Assembly (NCBI RefSeq): GCF_008275125.1
Contig: NZ_CP043473.1
Span: forward strand, 1,054,001-1,118,000
Source of the DNA: Chromobacterium paludis
GTDB taxonomy: Bacteria; Pseudomonadota; Gammaproteobacteria; Burkholderiales; Chromobacteriaceae
DNA: 64,000 nt
Direction of reading: 5' to 3'
This document shows positions 56,409-64,000 of this stretch, one piece after another; the first letter of the stretch is position 1, and every line of letters starts with the position of its first letter. The notes beneath the pieces were generated by a model, which worked only from the letters and a program-made list of their open reading frames with translations, was not told the DNA's origin and made no database searches. The position numbers were made by a program, and so were the translations under genes.

Positions 56409-56831
56409 ATGGCGATGAACGTGGGGTCGTCGGGAGAAGACGACCTGATGATGGAAATCAACACCACGCCGTTGATCGACGTGATGTTGGTGATGCTGAT
56501 CATGCTGATCATCACGATCCCGATCCAGACGCACGCGGTGAAGCTGGACATGCCGCAGAACAACCCGTCGAAGGCGCAGACGAAGCCGGTGGTGGTGCAG
56601 ATCGACATCACGCCGGACAGCGCGGTGCTGTGGAACGGCGAGCGGCTGGCGAACCGGGAGGCGCTGGAGGCGAAGCTGTCGGCGGCGGGTAAGTCGGATC
56701 CGCAACCGGAGCTGCACATCAAGCCGAACAAGGACGCGACGTACGCGCCGGTGGCGATGGTGTTGGCGGAGTCGCAGCGTTTGGGTCTGACCAAGCTGGG
56801 CATCGTGGGTTCGGAACAATTCGTGCAGTAA
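56409..56831 (+). CDS. exbD: ExbD subunit (second copy)
   Basis: The protein has 140 residues, with GGAGGAAGT before the ATG. The same layout: NTTPLIDVMLVMLIMLIITI with the membrane Asp, then a periplasmic domain (PQPELHIKPNKDATYAPVAM). Double exbD genes downstream of exbB are known in Xanthomonas-type TonB systems, where the second copy serves particular receptors. Confidence 0.94.
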   Translation: MAMNVGSSGEDDLMMEINTTPLIDVMLVMLIMLIITIPIQTHAVKLDMPQNNPSKAQTKPVVVQIDITPDSAVLWNGERLANREALEAKLSAAGKSDPQPELHIKPNKDATYAPVAMVLAESQRLGLTKLGIVGSEQFVQ

Positions 56832-56872
56832 CATTCCCATTTTTTGATGCCTATGGCATCATCGAGCGAGAG

Positions 56873-56899
56873 CAGGCGGCCCTAAGGGCCGCCTGTTTT
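56873..56899 (+). terminator. Terminator after the exb operon
   Basis: CAGGCGGCCC and GGGCCGCCTG with a TAA loop, then TTTTG. Confidence 0.88.
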
Positions 56900-56984
56900 G
56901 TCCGGGCCATGCTACTCTCCCGATTTTAATAATAAATGCCAGAAAACTCGTTAATAATGGCGGGTTTGTGCCGGTGATGCGCAT

Positions 56985-58085
56985 ATGAACACACGTCTCT
57001 GTCTTGCAGCCTTGATTGTCCTGCCGCTTGCCGCCTGCGGCGACGGCCATGCCGAGGGCGCTTCGGCCAAAAGTGCCTCTGCGCCGGTTGCGCGGCGCCT
57101 TAGCAGCGCCGACCTCGCGCGCGCCGAAGTGCGTCCGCTGGCGGCGACGGTGCCGTTTACCGGCTCGCTCAATGCCCTGAGCAATAGCGTGGTGTCGTCC
57201 GAAGTGGATGCTAATGTGCGCGAGGTGCATGTTCGCGAGGGCGAGGCGGTGCGTCGCGGCCAGCTGTTGGCGGTGCTCGATACCGAGGCGCTGGCGCAAT
57301 CGGTGGCGGAGCAGAACGCCCAGATGGATAACTCCCTGGCCCGGCTCAAGCTGGCCAAGGTCAAGCTGGACAAGCAGCGCGAGCTGCTGGACAAGGGCTT
57401 TATTTCCCGCATCGCCTATGACGAGCTGGAAAGCGATTATCGGGTGAGGGAAGGCGAGCTGCGCGCCCAGGCCGCGCAGCTGGCGCGGGCCAAGCGCTCC
57501 CTGGCCGATGCCGAAGTCCGCGCGCCGATAGATGGCGTGGTGTACGAGCGCAAGATCAATCCGGGCGAAGTGGCCAGCCGCAATATGAAGCTGTTCTCGG
57601 TTGCCGATTTGTCCGTGCTGGAAATCGCCGCCACCGTGCCGTCGCGGCTGGTGGGGCAGGTCAAGGTGGGCATGGCCGCGCGCTTCGGCGTGGATGGCGA
57701 TGGGCAGGCGCTGCGCGGCGAAGTGGTGCGCATCAACCCGGTGGCCATTCCCGGCACGCGCAGCTTCACGCTGTTCGTCCGCGTGCAGAACCGCGACGGA
57801 CGCCTGAAAGTGGGCCAGTTCGCCAAGGGCGGCGTGGTGCTGCGCGAGGTCAAGGACAAGGTGGTGGTGCCGTTTGCCGCGGTGCGAGACATAGATGGCA
57901 AGCCCTGGGTGATGGTGGCGGAAAAGGGCCGCCTGGCGCGCAAGCCGGTCAGCGTGGCGCTGCGCGCCGACGCGGACCGACTGGTGGCGGTAGACGGCCT
58001 GGCGCCGGGCGCCGCCGTGGTGGTGGGCGAATTGATGGGCAGCAAGGTGGGCGACGCCGTCAGCCTGCCGGCGGCCCGGACCTGA
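56985..58085 (+). CDS. RND efflux periplasmic adaptor lipoprotein
   Basis: The protein has 366 residues from the ATG at 56985 (GGTGAT upstream). Signal peptide with lipobox LPLAAC (Cys18), so it is a lipoprotein. Membrane-fusion order: beta-barrel, lipoyl half (VREVHVREGEAVRRGQLLAV), a short coiled-coil hairpin (~105-165), second lipoyl half (DAEVRAPIDGVVYERKINPG), then membrane-proximal domain. It links the inner-membrane pump encoded next to an outer-membrane channel not present here. Confidence 0.93.
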   Translation: MNTRLCLAALIVLPLAACGDGHAEGASAKSASAPVARRLSSADLARAEVRPLAATVPFTGSLNALSNSVVSSEVDANVREVHVREGEAVRRGQLLAVLDTEALAQSVAEQNAQMDNSLARLKLAKVKLDKQRELLDKGFISRIAYDELESDYRVREGELRAQAAQLARAKRSLADAEVRAPIDGVVYERKINPGEVASRNMKLFSVADLSVLEIAATVPSRLVGQVKVGMAARFGVDGDGQALRGEVVRINPVAIPGTRSFTLFVRVQNRDGRLKVGQFAKGGVVLREVKDKVVVPFAAVRDIDGKPWVMVAEKGRLARKPVSVALRADADRLVAVDGLAPGAAVVVGELMGSKVGDAVSLPAART

Positions 58086-58095
58086 GGAGCGTGCC

Positions 58096-61000
58096 ATGTG
58101 GCTGACCCGCGTAAGCGTGCGCAATCCCTATTTCGCCGCCGTATTGATGATGACGTTGATGGTGTTGGGCCTGTTCTCCTGGCAGAAACTGCCGGTGGAG
58201 GAGATGCCTGACATCCGCCTGCCCATCGCGGTGATTTATACGCCGTATAACGGCGCTTCGCCGGAGGTGGTGGAGAGCGAGGTGAGCAAGCCGCTGGAGG
58301 AAGCGTTGAACTCCGTCAACGGCATCAAGGAGATGCGTTCTTACTCCTCCGAAGGCAGCTCCTTCGTGGTGGTGGAGTTTGAACTGTCCGTCGATCCGGC
58401 CTCCGCCTTGCAGAGCGTGCGCGACAAGGTGGCTTCGGTGCAGGGGTCATTCCGGCGCGAAATCGGCACCCCTACCGTGTCTCAGGTGGACCCCAACGAT
58501 AACCCCATGATGTCGCTCTCCTTGTCCTCCGATCTGATCAGCCCGCGCGAGCTGAGCAGCTGGGCGGACAATGTGCTGAAAAAACGCCTGCAGATGGTGG
58601 GCGGGGTAGGCGATGTCAGCCTGATCGGCGCGGTGAGACGCGAGATCCGCGTCGATATCGACCCGGTTCGGCTGGAGGCTTCCGGCCTGGCGTTGACCGA
58701 TGTGGCCGATGCGGTCAAGGCCGCCAATCAGGACTTCCCGGCCGGCAATGTCTCCACCGCGCACAAGGAGTGGGCCATCCGCGTTTCCGGCAAGTTGAAG
58801 TCCGCCGACGACTTTGCCGCGCTGGCGGTGGGCTACCGCAACGGCACGCCGATACGGCTGGACGATATCGCCACCGTGGCCGACACGGTGGCGGAACAGG
58901 ACAGCGTGTCGCTGGTGGACGGCAAGCCGGGTCTGGGCATAGATATCAAGGCGGCGCGCGGCTCCAACGAGGTAGAGGTGGCGGCGGGGGTGAAGAAGCT
59001 GCTGGCCAGTATGAAGGGCGAAATGCCGCCTGGTTTGAAGCTGCGCTTCACCAGCGATAGCTCGGAAGATGTGAAGAAGGCCGTGCATGGCGTGGAGTCC
59101 ATGCTGCTGGAGGGCGCGGGCCTGACGATTTTGATCGTCTTCCTGTTCCTGGGCAGCTGGCGCAGCACGGTGATTACCGGCCTGACCTTGCCGGTCGCGC
59201 TGGTGGGCACCTTGTTTGCCATCCAGGTGCTGGGTTTCTCGCTGAATGTGCTGACGCTGCTGGCCTTGTCCTTGTCCATCGGCCTGTTGATAGACGACGC
59301 CATCGTGGTGCGCGAGAACATCGTGCGCCATGCCGCCTTGGGCAAGAGCCACTACCAGGCGGCGCTGGATGGCACCAATGAGATTGGCCTGGCGGTGCTG
59401 GCCACCACGCTGACCGTGGTGGCGGTATTCCTGCCCATGGGCTTCATGGATGGCATCATCGGCCGCTTTTTCCACCAGTTCGGCCTGACCGTGGCGGTGG
59501 CGGTGCTGATCTCGATGTTCGTCAGCTTCACTCTGGACCCGATGCTGTCGTCGATCTGGCACGACCCGCACCATCATGGCGATCACCATCGCGGCCCCTT
59601 GGGCCGCATGCTGGACTGGTTTGAAACGTCGCTGGACCGGCTGGCCGACCGTTACGCCGCCGCGATAGGCTGGGTGCTGCGCTACCGCAAGACCACGCTC
59701 GCCCTGGCCTTGGGTTTCACCGCGGCCTGTTTCTTGCTGGCCACCAGCATAGGCGGCGAATTCATTCCCGAGACCGACAACGGCAAGATAGACGTGTCCT
59801 ATCAGACCGCGCCCGGCTCGTCGCTGGAATATACGACGCAGAAAGGCCAGGAGCTGGCCAATGTCTTAAGCGGCATCAAGGAGATCAAATCCATTTCCCT
59901 GAATGTCGGCGCGGGCAATTTTGGCGCGGGCAAAAACGATGGTTCGCTGACGCTGGACATCGGCGATAAATCCACCCGCCAGCGCAAGCTGCACGACGTG
60001 ATAGAGGATGCGCGCCGCCGCGTGATGCCGGTGGCGGGCGTGCGGATCAAGTCCGTGGCCAATAGCGACCAGCAGGGCAAGCCCATTTTCATCGGCCTGC
60101 GCGGCGCCAATCTGGCGGAGCTGGAGGATGTGTCGCGCGAGGTCATGGCCAAGATAGGCAAGGTCAAGGGCGTCAAGGACATCGAGTCGAATCTGACCGA
60201 GGGCGACCCCTCGCTGAGCCTGAGTCTGAAGCGCGACGCCGCCTTGAGCCTGGGCGTGGATCTCAATCGAGTGGGGAATCTCTTGTCCATGTTGCTGGCC
60301 GGCAACGTGGTCACCACCTGGGAGGCGCCGGACGGCGAGAACTACGATGTGCGTCTGCGCGTGCCCAAGGAGGAGCGCAGCCAGGAGCTGCTGGATCAGC
60401 TCAAGGTGGCCGGCAATCATGACGTCAACGGCGCGGCGCAGATGGTGCCCTTGTCGACGCTGATTGAAACCAAGCAGGGGGTCAGCCCGCGCCAGATCAA
60501 GCGCACCAATATGATGCGCGAGATCGGCATCAGCGCCAACGTGGAGGGGCGTGACGTCGGCTCCGCCATGTCGGACGTGGACAAGGTGTTGGATGGCATT
60601 CAACTGCCGCCGGGCGTGCAGCGCATGCACCGCGGCCAGCAGAAGGACATGGAAGAAACCGTAGGCAGCGCGCTGCGCGCGCTGGGCCTGGGCGTGATCT
60701 TCATCTATCTGATCCTGGCGGCGCAATTCCGCAGCTTCACCATGCCGGTGACCATCATGATGGCGCTGCCGCTGGCCTTTGGCGGCGTGTTCGTGGCGCT
60801 GTTCCTGTGGGGGTCCACCATCAATATGTTCTCCATCATCGGCATCATCATGCTGATGGGCCTGGTGGCGAAGAACGGCATTTTGCTGGTGGACTTCATC
60901 AACCGGGCGCGGGCGGATGGCATGTCGCGCGAGGCGGCCATCATGGAGGCGGGGCGCGTGCGTCTGCGCCCCATCATGATGACCAGCCTGGCGATGATTT

Positions 61001-61218
61001 TCGGCATGCTGCCGCTGGCCCTGGGGACCGGCGAGGGCGCGGAGAGCAACCGGCCGATGGCGCATGCCATCATCGGCGGTTTGACGACGTCCACGCTACT
61101 GACCTTGCTGGTGGTGCCGGTGGTTTACACCTATATGGACAGCCTGCGCGGACGCATCCGCAAACTGCTGAGCCGGCGCAAGCCCTTGCTGGCCGTGCCG
61201 GCGAAAGAGGGGAGTTAA
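58096..61218 (+). CDS. RND efflux pump, inner-membrane permease (HAE1-type)
   Basis: The protein has 1040 residues, 10 bases after the adaptor gene with GGAG before the ATG. Twelve membrane spans and two large periplasmic loops. The N-terminal RND signature is [20 protein letters not shown], then [14 protein letters not shown] porter strands. TM4 carries the proton-relay Asp pair in [16 protein letters not shown]. The conserved C-terminal [19 protein letters not shown] is present. HAE1-type pumps expel hydrophobic and amphiphilic compounds; the short porter loops resemble single-component-fused MdtB/VexF-like pumps. Substrate unknown. Confidence 0.94.
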   Translation: MWLTRVSVRNPYFAAVLMMTLMVLGLFSWQKLPVEEMPDIRLPIAVIYTPYNGASPEVVESEVSKPLEEALNSVNGIKEMRSYSSEGSSFVVVEFELSVDPASALQSVRDKVASVQGSFRREIGTPTVSQVDPNDNPMMSLSLSSDLISPRELSSWADNVLKKRLQMVGGVGDVSLIGAVRREIRVDIDPVRLEASGLALTDVADAVKAANQDFPAGNVSTAHKEWAIRVSGKLKSADDFAALAVGYRNGTPIRLDDIATVADTVAEQDSVSLVDGKPGLGIDIKAARGSNEVEVAAGVKKLLASMKGEMPPGLKLRFTSDSSEDVKKAVHGVESMLLEGAGLTILIVFLFLGSWRSTVITGLTLPVALVGTLFAIQVLGFSLNVLTLLALSLSIGLLIDDAIVVRENIVRHAALGKSHYQAALDGTNEIGLAVLATTLTVVAVFLPMGFMDGIIGRFFHQFGLTVAVAVLISMFVSFTLDPMLSSIWHDPHHHGDHHRGPLGRMLDWFETSLDRLADRYAAAIGWVLRYRKTTLALALGFTAACFLLATSIGGEFIPETDNGKIDVSYQTAPGSSLEYTTQKGQELANVLSGIKEIKSISLNVGAGNFGAGKNDGSLTLDIGDKSTRQRKLHDVIEDARRRVMPVAGVRIKSVANSDQQGKPIFIGLRGANLAELEDVSREVMAKIGKVKGVKDIESNLTEGDPSLSLSLKRDAALSLGVDLNRVGNLLSMLLAGNVVTTWEAPDGENYDVRLRVPKEERSQELLDQLKVAGNHDVNGAAQMVPLSTLIETKQGVSPRQIKRTNMMREIGISANVEGRDVGSAMSDVDKVLDGIQLPPGVQRMHRGQQKDMEETVGSALRALGLGVIFIYLILAAQFRSFTMPVTIMMALPLAFGGVFVALFLWGSTINMFSIIGIIMLMGLVAKNGILLVDFINRARADGMSREAAIMEAGRVRLRPIMMTSLAMIFGMLPLALGTGEGAESNRPMAHAIIGGLTTSTLLTLLVVPVVYTYMDSLRGRIRKLLSRRKPLLAVPAKEGS

Positions 61219-61232
61219 AGGCAGGCAGCGAA

Positions 61233-61270
61233 CCGTAGCCGGCAGCGCCGGCTACGGATTTTATTTTTTG
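61233..61270 (+). terminator. Terminator of the RND operon
   Basis: CCGTAGCCGGC and GCCGGCTACGG with a 3-base loop, then ATTTTATTTTTT. The T-run overlaps the stop of the convergent lipoprotein gene. Confidence 0.88.
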
Positions 61271-61626
61271 GCGGGCGCCACGCAGTCGTTGCCGTCAAAG
61301 CTGACGGACTGGACCTGATGGGTCTTGGGGTCGATCACGAAATTGGTGGTGCAGCTGTAATAAACCGAGCCGCCGCCGCTGATGCCCCACGGCGCGTAGA
61401 AGCTGCCCTGCATCGGCATGTCCTGGCTGTAAGCGCTGCGGTAGGTGTAGAGCAGCTTGCCGTTGGGCATGGTCATCTGTCCGGTGGGCGCCCCCCAGGT
61501 GGCCAACAGTTCGTTGGCGTCCCGGCCTTGCCAGGCGGTGACCTTCTGGGCATAGCCCTGCTGGGTGGCGCAGCCGGCCAGCGCGACAAGAGCGGCGCAG
61601 GCAGCGATGAGCTTAATCGTTTTCAT
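61261..61626 (-). CDS. Small lipoprotein
   Basis: The protein has 121 residues from the ATG at 61626, which has GAGGAA 6 bases upstream; an ATG at 61632 is too close to that site. Signal peptide with lipobox LAGC and a CATQQG mature start. The rest has one Cys pair (SCTT and NDCVAP) and a strand-rich pattern (LLATWGAPTGQMTMPNGKLL, YSCTTNFVIDPKTHQVQSVS) resembling small SmpA/OmlA-like envelope lipoproteins. Function unknown. Confidence 0.8.
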   Translation of the reverse strand: MKTIKLIAACAALVALAGCATQQGYAQKVTAWQGRDANELLATWGAPTGQMTMPNGKLLYTYRSAYSQDMPMQGSFYAPWGISGGGSVYYSCTTNFVIDPKTHQVQSVSFDGNDCVAPAKK

Positions 61627-61924
61627 CGTCATTTCCTCGCGTGAATGGACTGTATTCATTATTCATAGGCATGGCATCATGCAGGAAGTTCATGTTGCTT
61701 TGCTTTGACGGCCAGAATTCTACGATGGCCGCGCCGCGCGGCGGTGTCAATCGGCGTTGTTTCGAGTGATGCCGCAGTGTGTTAACAAGCGTGTGAACGC
61801 ACGCAAAAACAGCGGGAACACCCGCGATCATGATCGGCGGCCTTGTCGCCGGTCGAGGGGAAACCAGGCTGGGAAGCCAGACCGGATTCAGCTCCGGACC
61901 AGCCTGACAACAAAGGAGGAGATC

Positions 61925-63706
61925 ATGCGCCTGAAGAAAAGCTTCGCGCTGGCCATGATGCTGGGCAGCCTGCTGCCCGCCGCCCATGCGGAGAAGGTGC
62001 TGCATGTGGCATTCAACGCGCCCGAAACGGGCTTCGACCCGGCCAAAGTGTCCGATGTCTATTCGGCAGCTGTGATCGAGCATATCTATGATCCGTTGCT
62101 GACCTTTGATTATCTGGCCCGTCCGGTCAAGGTGATACCCAATGTCACCACCGCCATGCCGACCGTCAGCGCGGACGGCCTGACCTATACCTTCCATCTG
62201 AAGAAGGGCATCTATTTCGCGCCGGATCCGGCCTTCAAGGGCAAGAAGCGCGAGCTGACTGCCGCTGATTATGTCTATTCCATCAAGCGCCTGTCCGATC
62301 CCGCCGTGGCGTCGCCGCTCAGCGACACCTTCACCGGCAAGCTGGTGGGCCTGGGGGACTTGGTCAAGAAAGCCGCCAAGGGCAAGTTCGATTACGACAC
62401 GCCTATCGACGGCGTGAAGGCGCTGGACCGCTATACCTTGCAGTTGAAATTCAAGCAGCCTTTCCCATCCTTGCCCTTTGTGCTGGCCGGCAGCTGGGTG
62501 GAGGCGCAGGCGCGCGAGGTGATCGACGCCTACGGCGACAATAGCAACGCGCACCCGGTGGGCACCGGCCCCTATATGCTGAAGGATTGGAAACCGGGCA
62601 ACAGCATCAGCCTGGTGCGCAACCCCAATTTCCGTCAGGAAACCTTCCATTACACCGCGGGCACGGACGCCAAGGATCAGAAGATCGCGCGCGAGATGAA
62701 CGGCAAGCGCTATCCGCAGATTGACCGCATCGAAGTGGCGGTGATCCAGGAGGAGCAGCCGACGTGGCTGGCGTTCAAGAGCGGCGAGCTGGATGTCTTG
62801 TCGGGCAATCCCAGTATTCCTCAGCCTTTGATTCGCGAGGTACTGCGCATGGATCCCAGCAATCCGGCGCGCGCGGAGTTGAAGTCGGAATACCGTGATC
62901 GCGGCATCCAATTGAGCCGAAGCCTGGAGGAAGGGGTCACCTTCTATGCCTTTAATATGAAGGATCCGATGGTGGGCGGCTACGGCAAGGACAGGATCGC
63001 CTTGCGCCGGGCCATTTCCATGGCCTTCAACAATGCGGAAACCATACGCGACATCCGCCGCAACCAGGCGGTGCAGATGCAGTACATCATTCCGCCCAAT
63101 GTATCTGGCCACAACCCGAATTTCCGCGGCGCCTACCCGTTCAACCCGCCCTTGGCCAACGCCTTGCTGGATCAGGCGGGCTACAAGATAGGCGCGGACG
63201 GCTACCGCCATCAGCCTGACGGCAAGCCGCTGACGGTGGACTACCTGACCGGCCCCACCGCCATCGACAAGCAATGGAATGAGTACTGGCAGAAAGCCTT
63301 TGATCGCATCAAGGTACGGGTCAATTTCCGCGTGATGCAGTGGAACGAGCAGGTCAAGGCACTGCGTGATTGCAAGTATGGGCTGGTGGGCGGCGCCTGG
63401 AGCGCGGACTACCCGGATGGCGACAACTTCACCCAGCTGCTCTACGGACCGAATACCGGCGGCAGCAATTACTCGTGCTATCAATCTTCCCGCTATGACC
63501 GCCTCTACGAGCAATCCCGCGTGTTGCCGGACGGGCCGGAACGCAATCGTCTCTACGACGAGATGAACAAGGTGGTGATGGGGGACACGCCCTGGATGTT
63601 CAGTGATGTCCGTTATGTCAATGGCATTGCTCAGCCCTGGGTGCGCGGCTTCAAGGTCCATCCTAATTTCAACGCCATCTGGCGCTTCCTGGACGTGCAG
63701 AAATAA
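61925..63706 (+). CDS. Peptide ABC transporter substrate-binding protein (family 5)
   Basis: The protein has 593 residues from the ATG at 61925, preceded by AAGGAGGAGATC. Signal peptide (KKSFALAMMLGSLLPAAHA). The SBP_bac_5 fold has HVAFNAPETGFDPAKVSDVY, YTFHLKKGIYF, AHPVGTGPYMLKDWKPGNSI and AWSADYPDGDNFTQLLYG. It matches DppA/OppA-like proteins that deliver oligopeptides. The permease gene follows after 21 bases. The 298-base upstream gap (61627-61924) holds several small GC-rich hairpins such as GCGGG-AACA-CCCGC but no gene. Confidence 0.93.
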   Translation: MRLKKSFALAMMLGSLLPAAHAEKVLHVAFNAPETGFDPAKVSDVYSAAVIEHIYDPLLTFDYLARPVKVIPNVTTAMPTVSADGLTYTFHLKKGIYFAPDPAFKGKKRELTAADYVYSIKRLSDPAVASPLSDTFTGKLVGLGDLVKKAAKGKFDYDTPIDGVKALDRYTLQLKFKQPFPSLPFVLAGSWVEAQAREVIDAYGDNSNAHPVGTGPYMLKDWKPGNSISLVRNPNFRQETFHYTAGTDAKDQKIAREMNGKRYPQIDRIEVAVIQEEQPTWLAFKSGELDVLSGNPSIPQPLIREVLRMDPSNPARAELKSEYRDRGIQLSRSLEEGVTFYAFNMKDPMVGGYGKDRIALRRAISMAFNNAETIRDIRRNQAVQMQYIIPPNVSGHNPNFRGAYPFNPPLANALLDQAGYKIGADGYRHQPDGKPLTVDYLTGPTAIDKQWNEYWQKAFDRIKVRVNFRVMQWNEQVKALRDCKYGLVGGAWSADYPDGDNFTQLLYGPNTGGSNYSCYQSSRYDRLYEQSRVLPDGPERNRLYDEMNKVVMGDTPWMFSDVRYVNGIAQPWVRGFKVHPNFNAIWRFLDVQK

Positions 63707-63727
63707 GCGGCAAACGAGGAGAGAAAC

Positions 63728-64000
63728 ATGTCTGCATTCATCGTACGCCGGCTGCTGCAAATGATCCCGACCCTGTTCGGGGTGATGCTGCTGGTTTTCA
63801 CACTGTTCACCCTGGTGGGCGGCGACCCGTCGCTGGTGCTGGCGGGTAAGCACATGACGGCTGAAGTGCTGGCGAATATCCGCGCCCAGCTGGGCCTGGA
63901 CAAGAGCCTGCCGCAGCAGTTCCTGGTATTCGTGCATCAGGTGCTGACCCTGGATTTCGGCACGTCGTGGTCTACCCAGCAGCCGGTGTCGGACATCCTG
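63728..64000 (+). CDS. Peptide ABC transporter permease (5' part; runs off right edge)
   Basis: Starts at ATG 63728 with GAGGAGAGAAAC upstream. The 91 codons in the window show the DppB/OppB N-terminus: IVRRLLQMIPTLFGVMLLVF as the first span, then LGLDKSLPQQFLVFVHQVLT, LDFGTSWSTQQPVSDIL before the edge. It is the partner of the upstream binding protein; a second permease and ATPases should follow outside the window. Confidence 0.92.
   Translation, partial: MSAFIVRRLLQMIPTLFGVMLLVFTLFTLVGGDPSLVLAGKHMTAEVLANIRAQLGLDKSLPQQFLVFVHQVLTLDFGTSWSTQQPVSDIL

Noticed and set aside
61613..63937. A 774-codon frame antisense to the peptide-binding protein
   Set aside because: Same shadow effect; no ribosome site or family pattern, while the plus-strand gene has all SBP motifs.

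Overview
The window is a GC-rich, densely packed stretch of bacterial chromosome. Protein character and gene content (folD, purU, gltX, clpB, argS, mnmC, rlmD; a Pro-Arg-His tRNA run; sigma-70 and sigma-32 type promoters; a TonB/Exb system; many chemotaxis and two-component proteins) point to a betaproteobacterium of the Neisseriales, most likely Chromobacterium or a close relative. This placement comes from reading the proteins, not from a database search. I see no phage, insertion sequence, CRISPR array or rRNA.

Layout. 1-938: the 3' end of a filamentous-haemagglutinin-like adhesin. 1.0-3.6 kb: pirin with a divergent LysR regulator, then a GntR/FCD regulator with a palindrome in front of it. 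3.7-4.3 kb: tRNA operon Pro(TGG)-Arg(TCT)-His(GTG)x3 on the minus strand with a strong promoter and terminator. 4.5-19.5 kb: mostly housekeeping genes (folD, purU, a membrane protein, a NUDIX hydrolase, uppP, a YecA-like protein, a nucleoside transporter, rlmD, an L,D-transpeptidase, metY, a gutted SDR gene, a MocR regulator divergent from a LysE exporter, gltX). 19.5-25 kb: crcB, then a five-gene overlapping operon.

The most interesting unit is that operon (24838 down to 20004, minus strand). It encodes an MBL-fold diiron protein resembling the oxygen-binding ODP family, a membrane-anchored TPR protein, a receiver-like protein, a small MglA-like GTPase and two roadblock/LC7-type proteins. 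A perfect FNR/Anr box (24924-24937) sits exactly where a class II FNR-activated promoter needs it, with a TAATAT -10. Together these suggest an oxygen-responsive GTPase signalling module whose synthesis is itself oxygen-controlled. A strong terminator just upstream (24959-24985) ends an unexplained minus-strand transcript, possibly a small RNA.

25.2-33.8 kb: an acyl-CoA thioesterase with an operator-like palindrome, mnmC, a Cache-type chemoreceptor, clpB behind a heat-shock promoter, and a fliW-tag pair. 34-40 kb: a three-gene two-component cluster of REC plus degenerate EAL, REC plus an HD-GYP-associated domain, and a hybrid kinase with HisKA, REC and Hpt; the first gene has a structured leader. 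40-43 kb: a DUF455 protein, small unknown genes and trhP. 43.7-46.7 kb: a putrescine-type ABC importer, potF-potH-potI, without its ATPase gene. 46.9-49.3 kb: argS and a HugZ-like protein. 49.4-56.8 kb: a secreted sedolisin (S53) protease divergent from a TonB-dependent receptor followed by tonB-exbB-exbD-exbD, across an AT-rich spacer. 57-61.2 kb: a two-gene RND efflux system. 61.3-64 kb: a small lipoprotein and the start of a peptide ABC importer that runs off the right edge.
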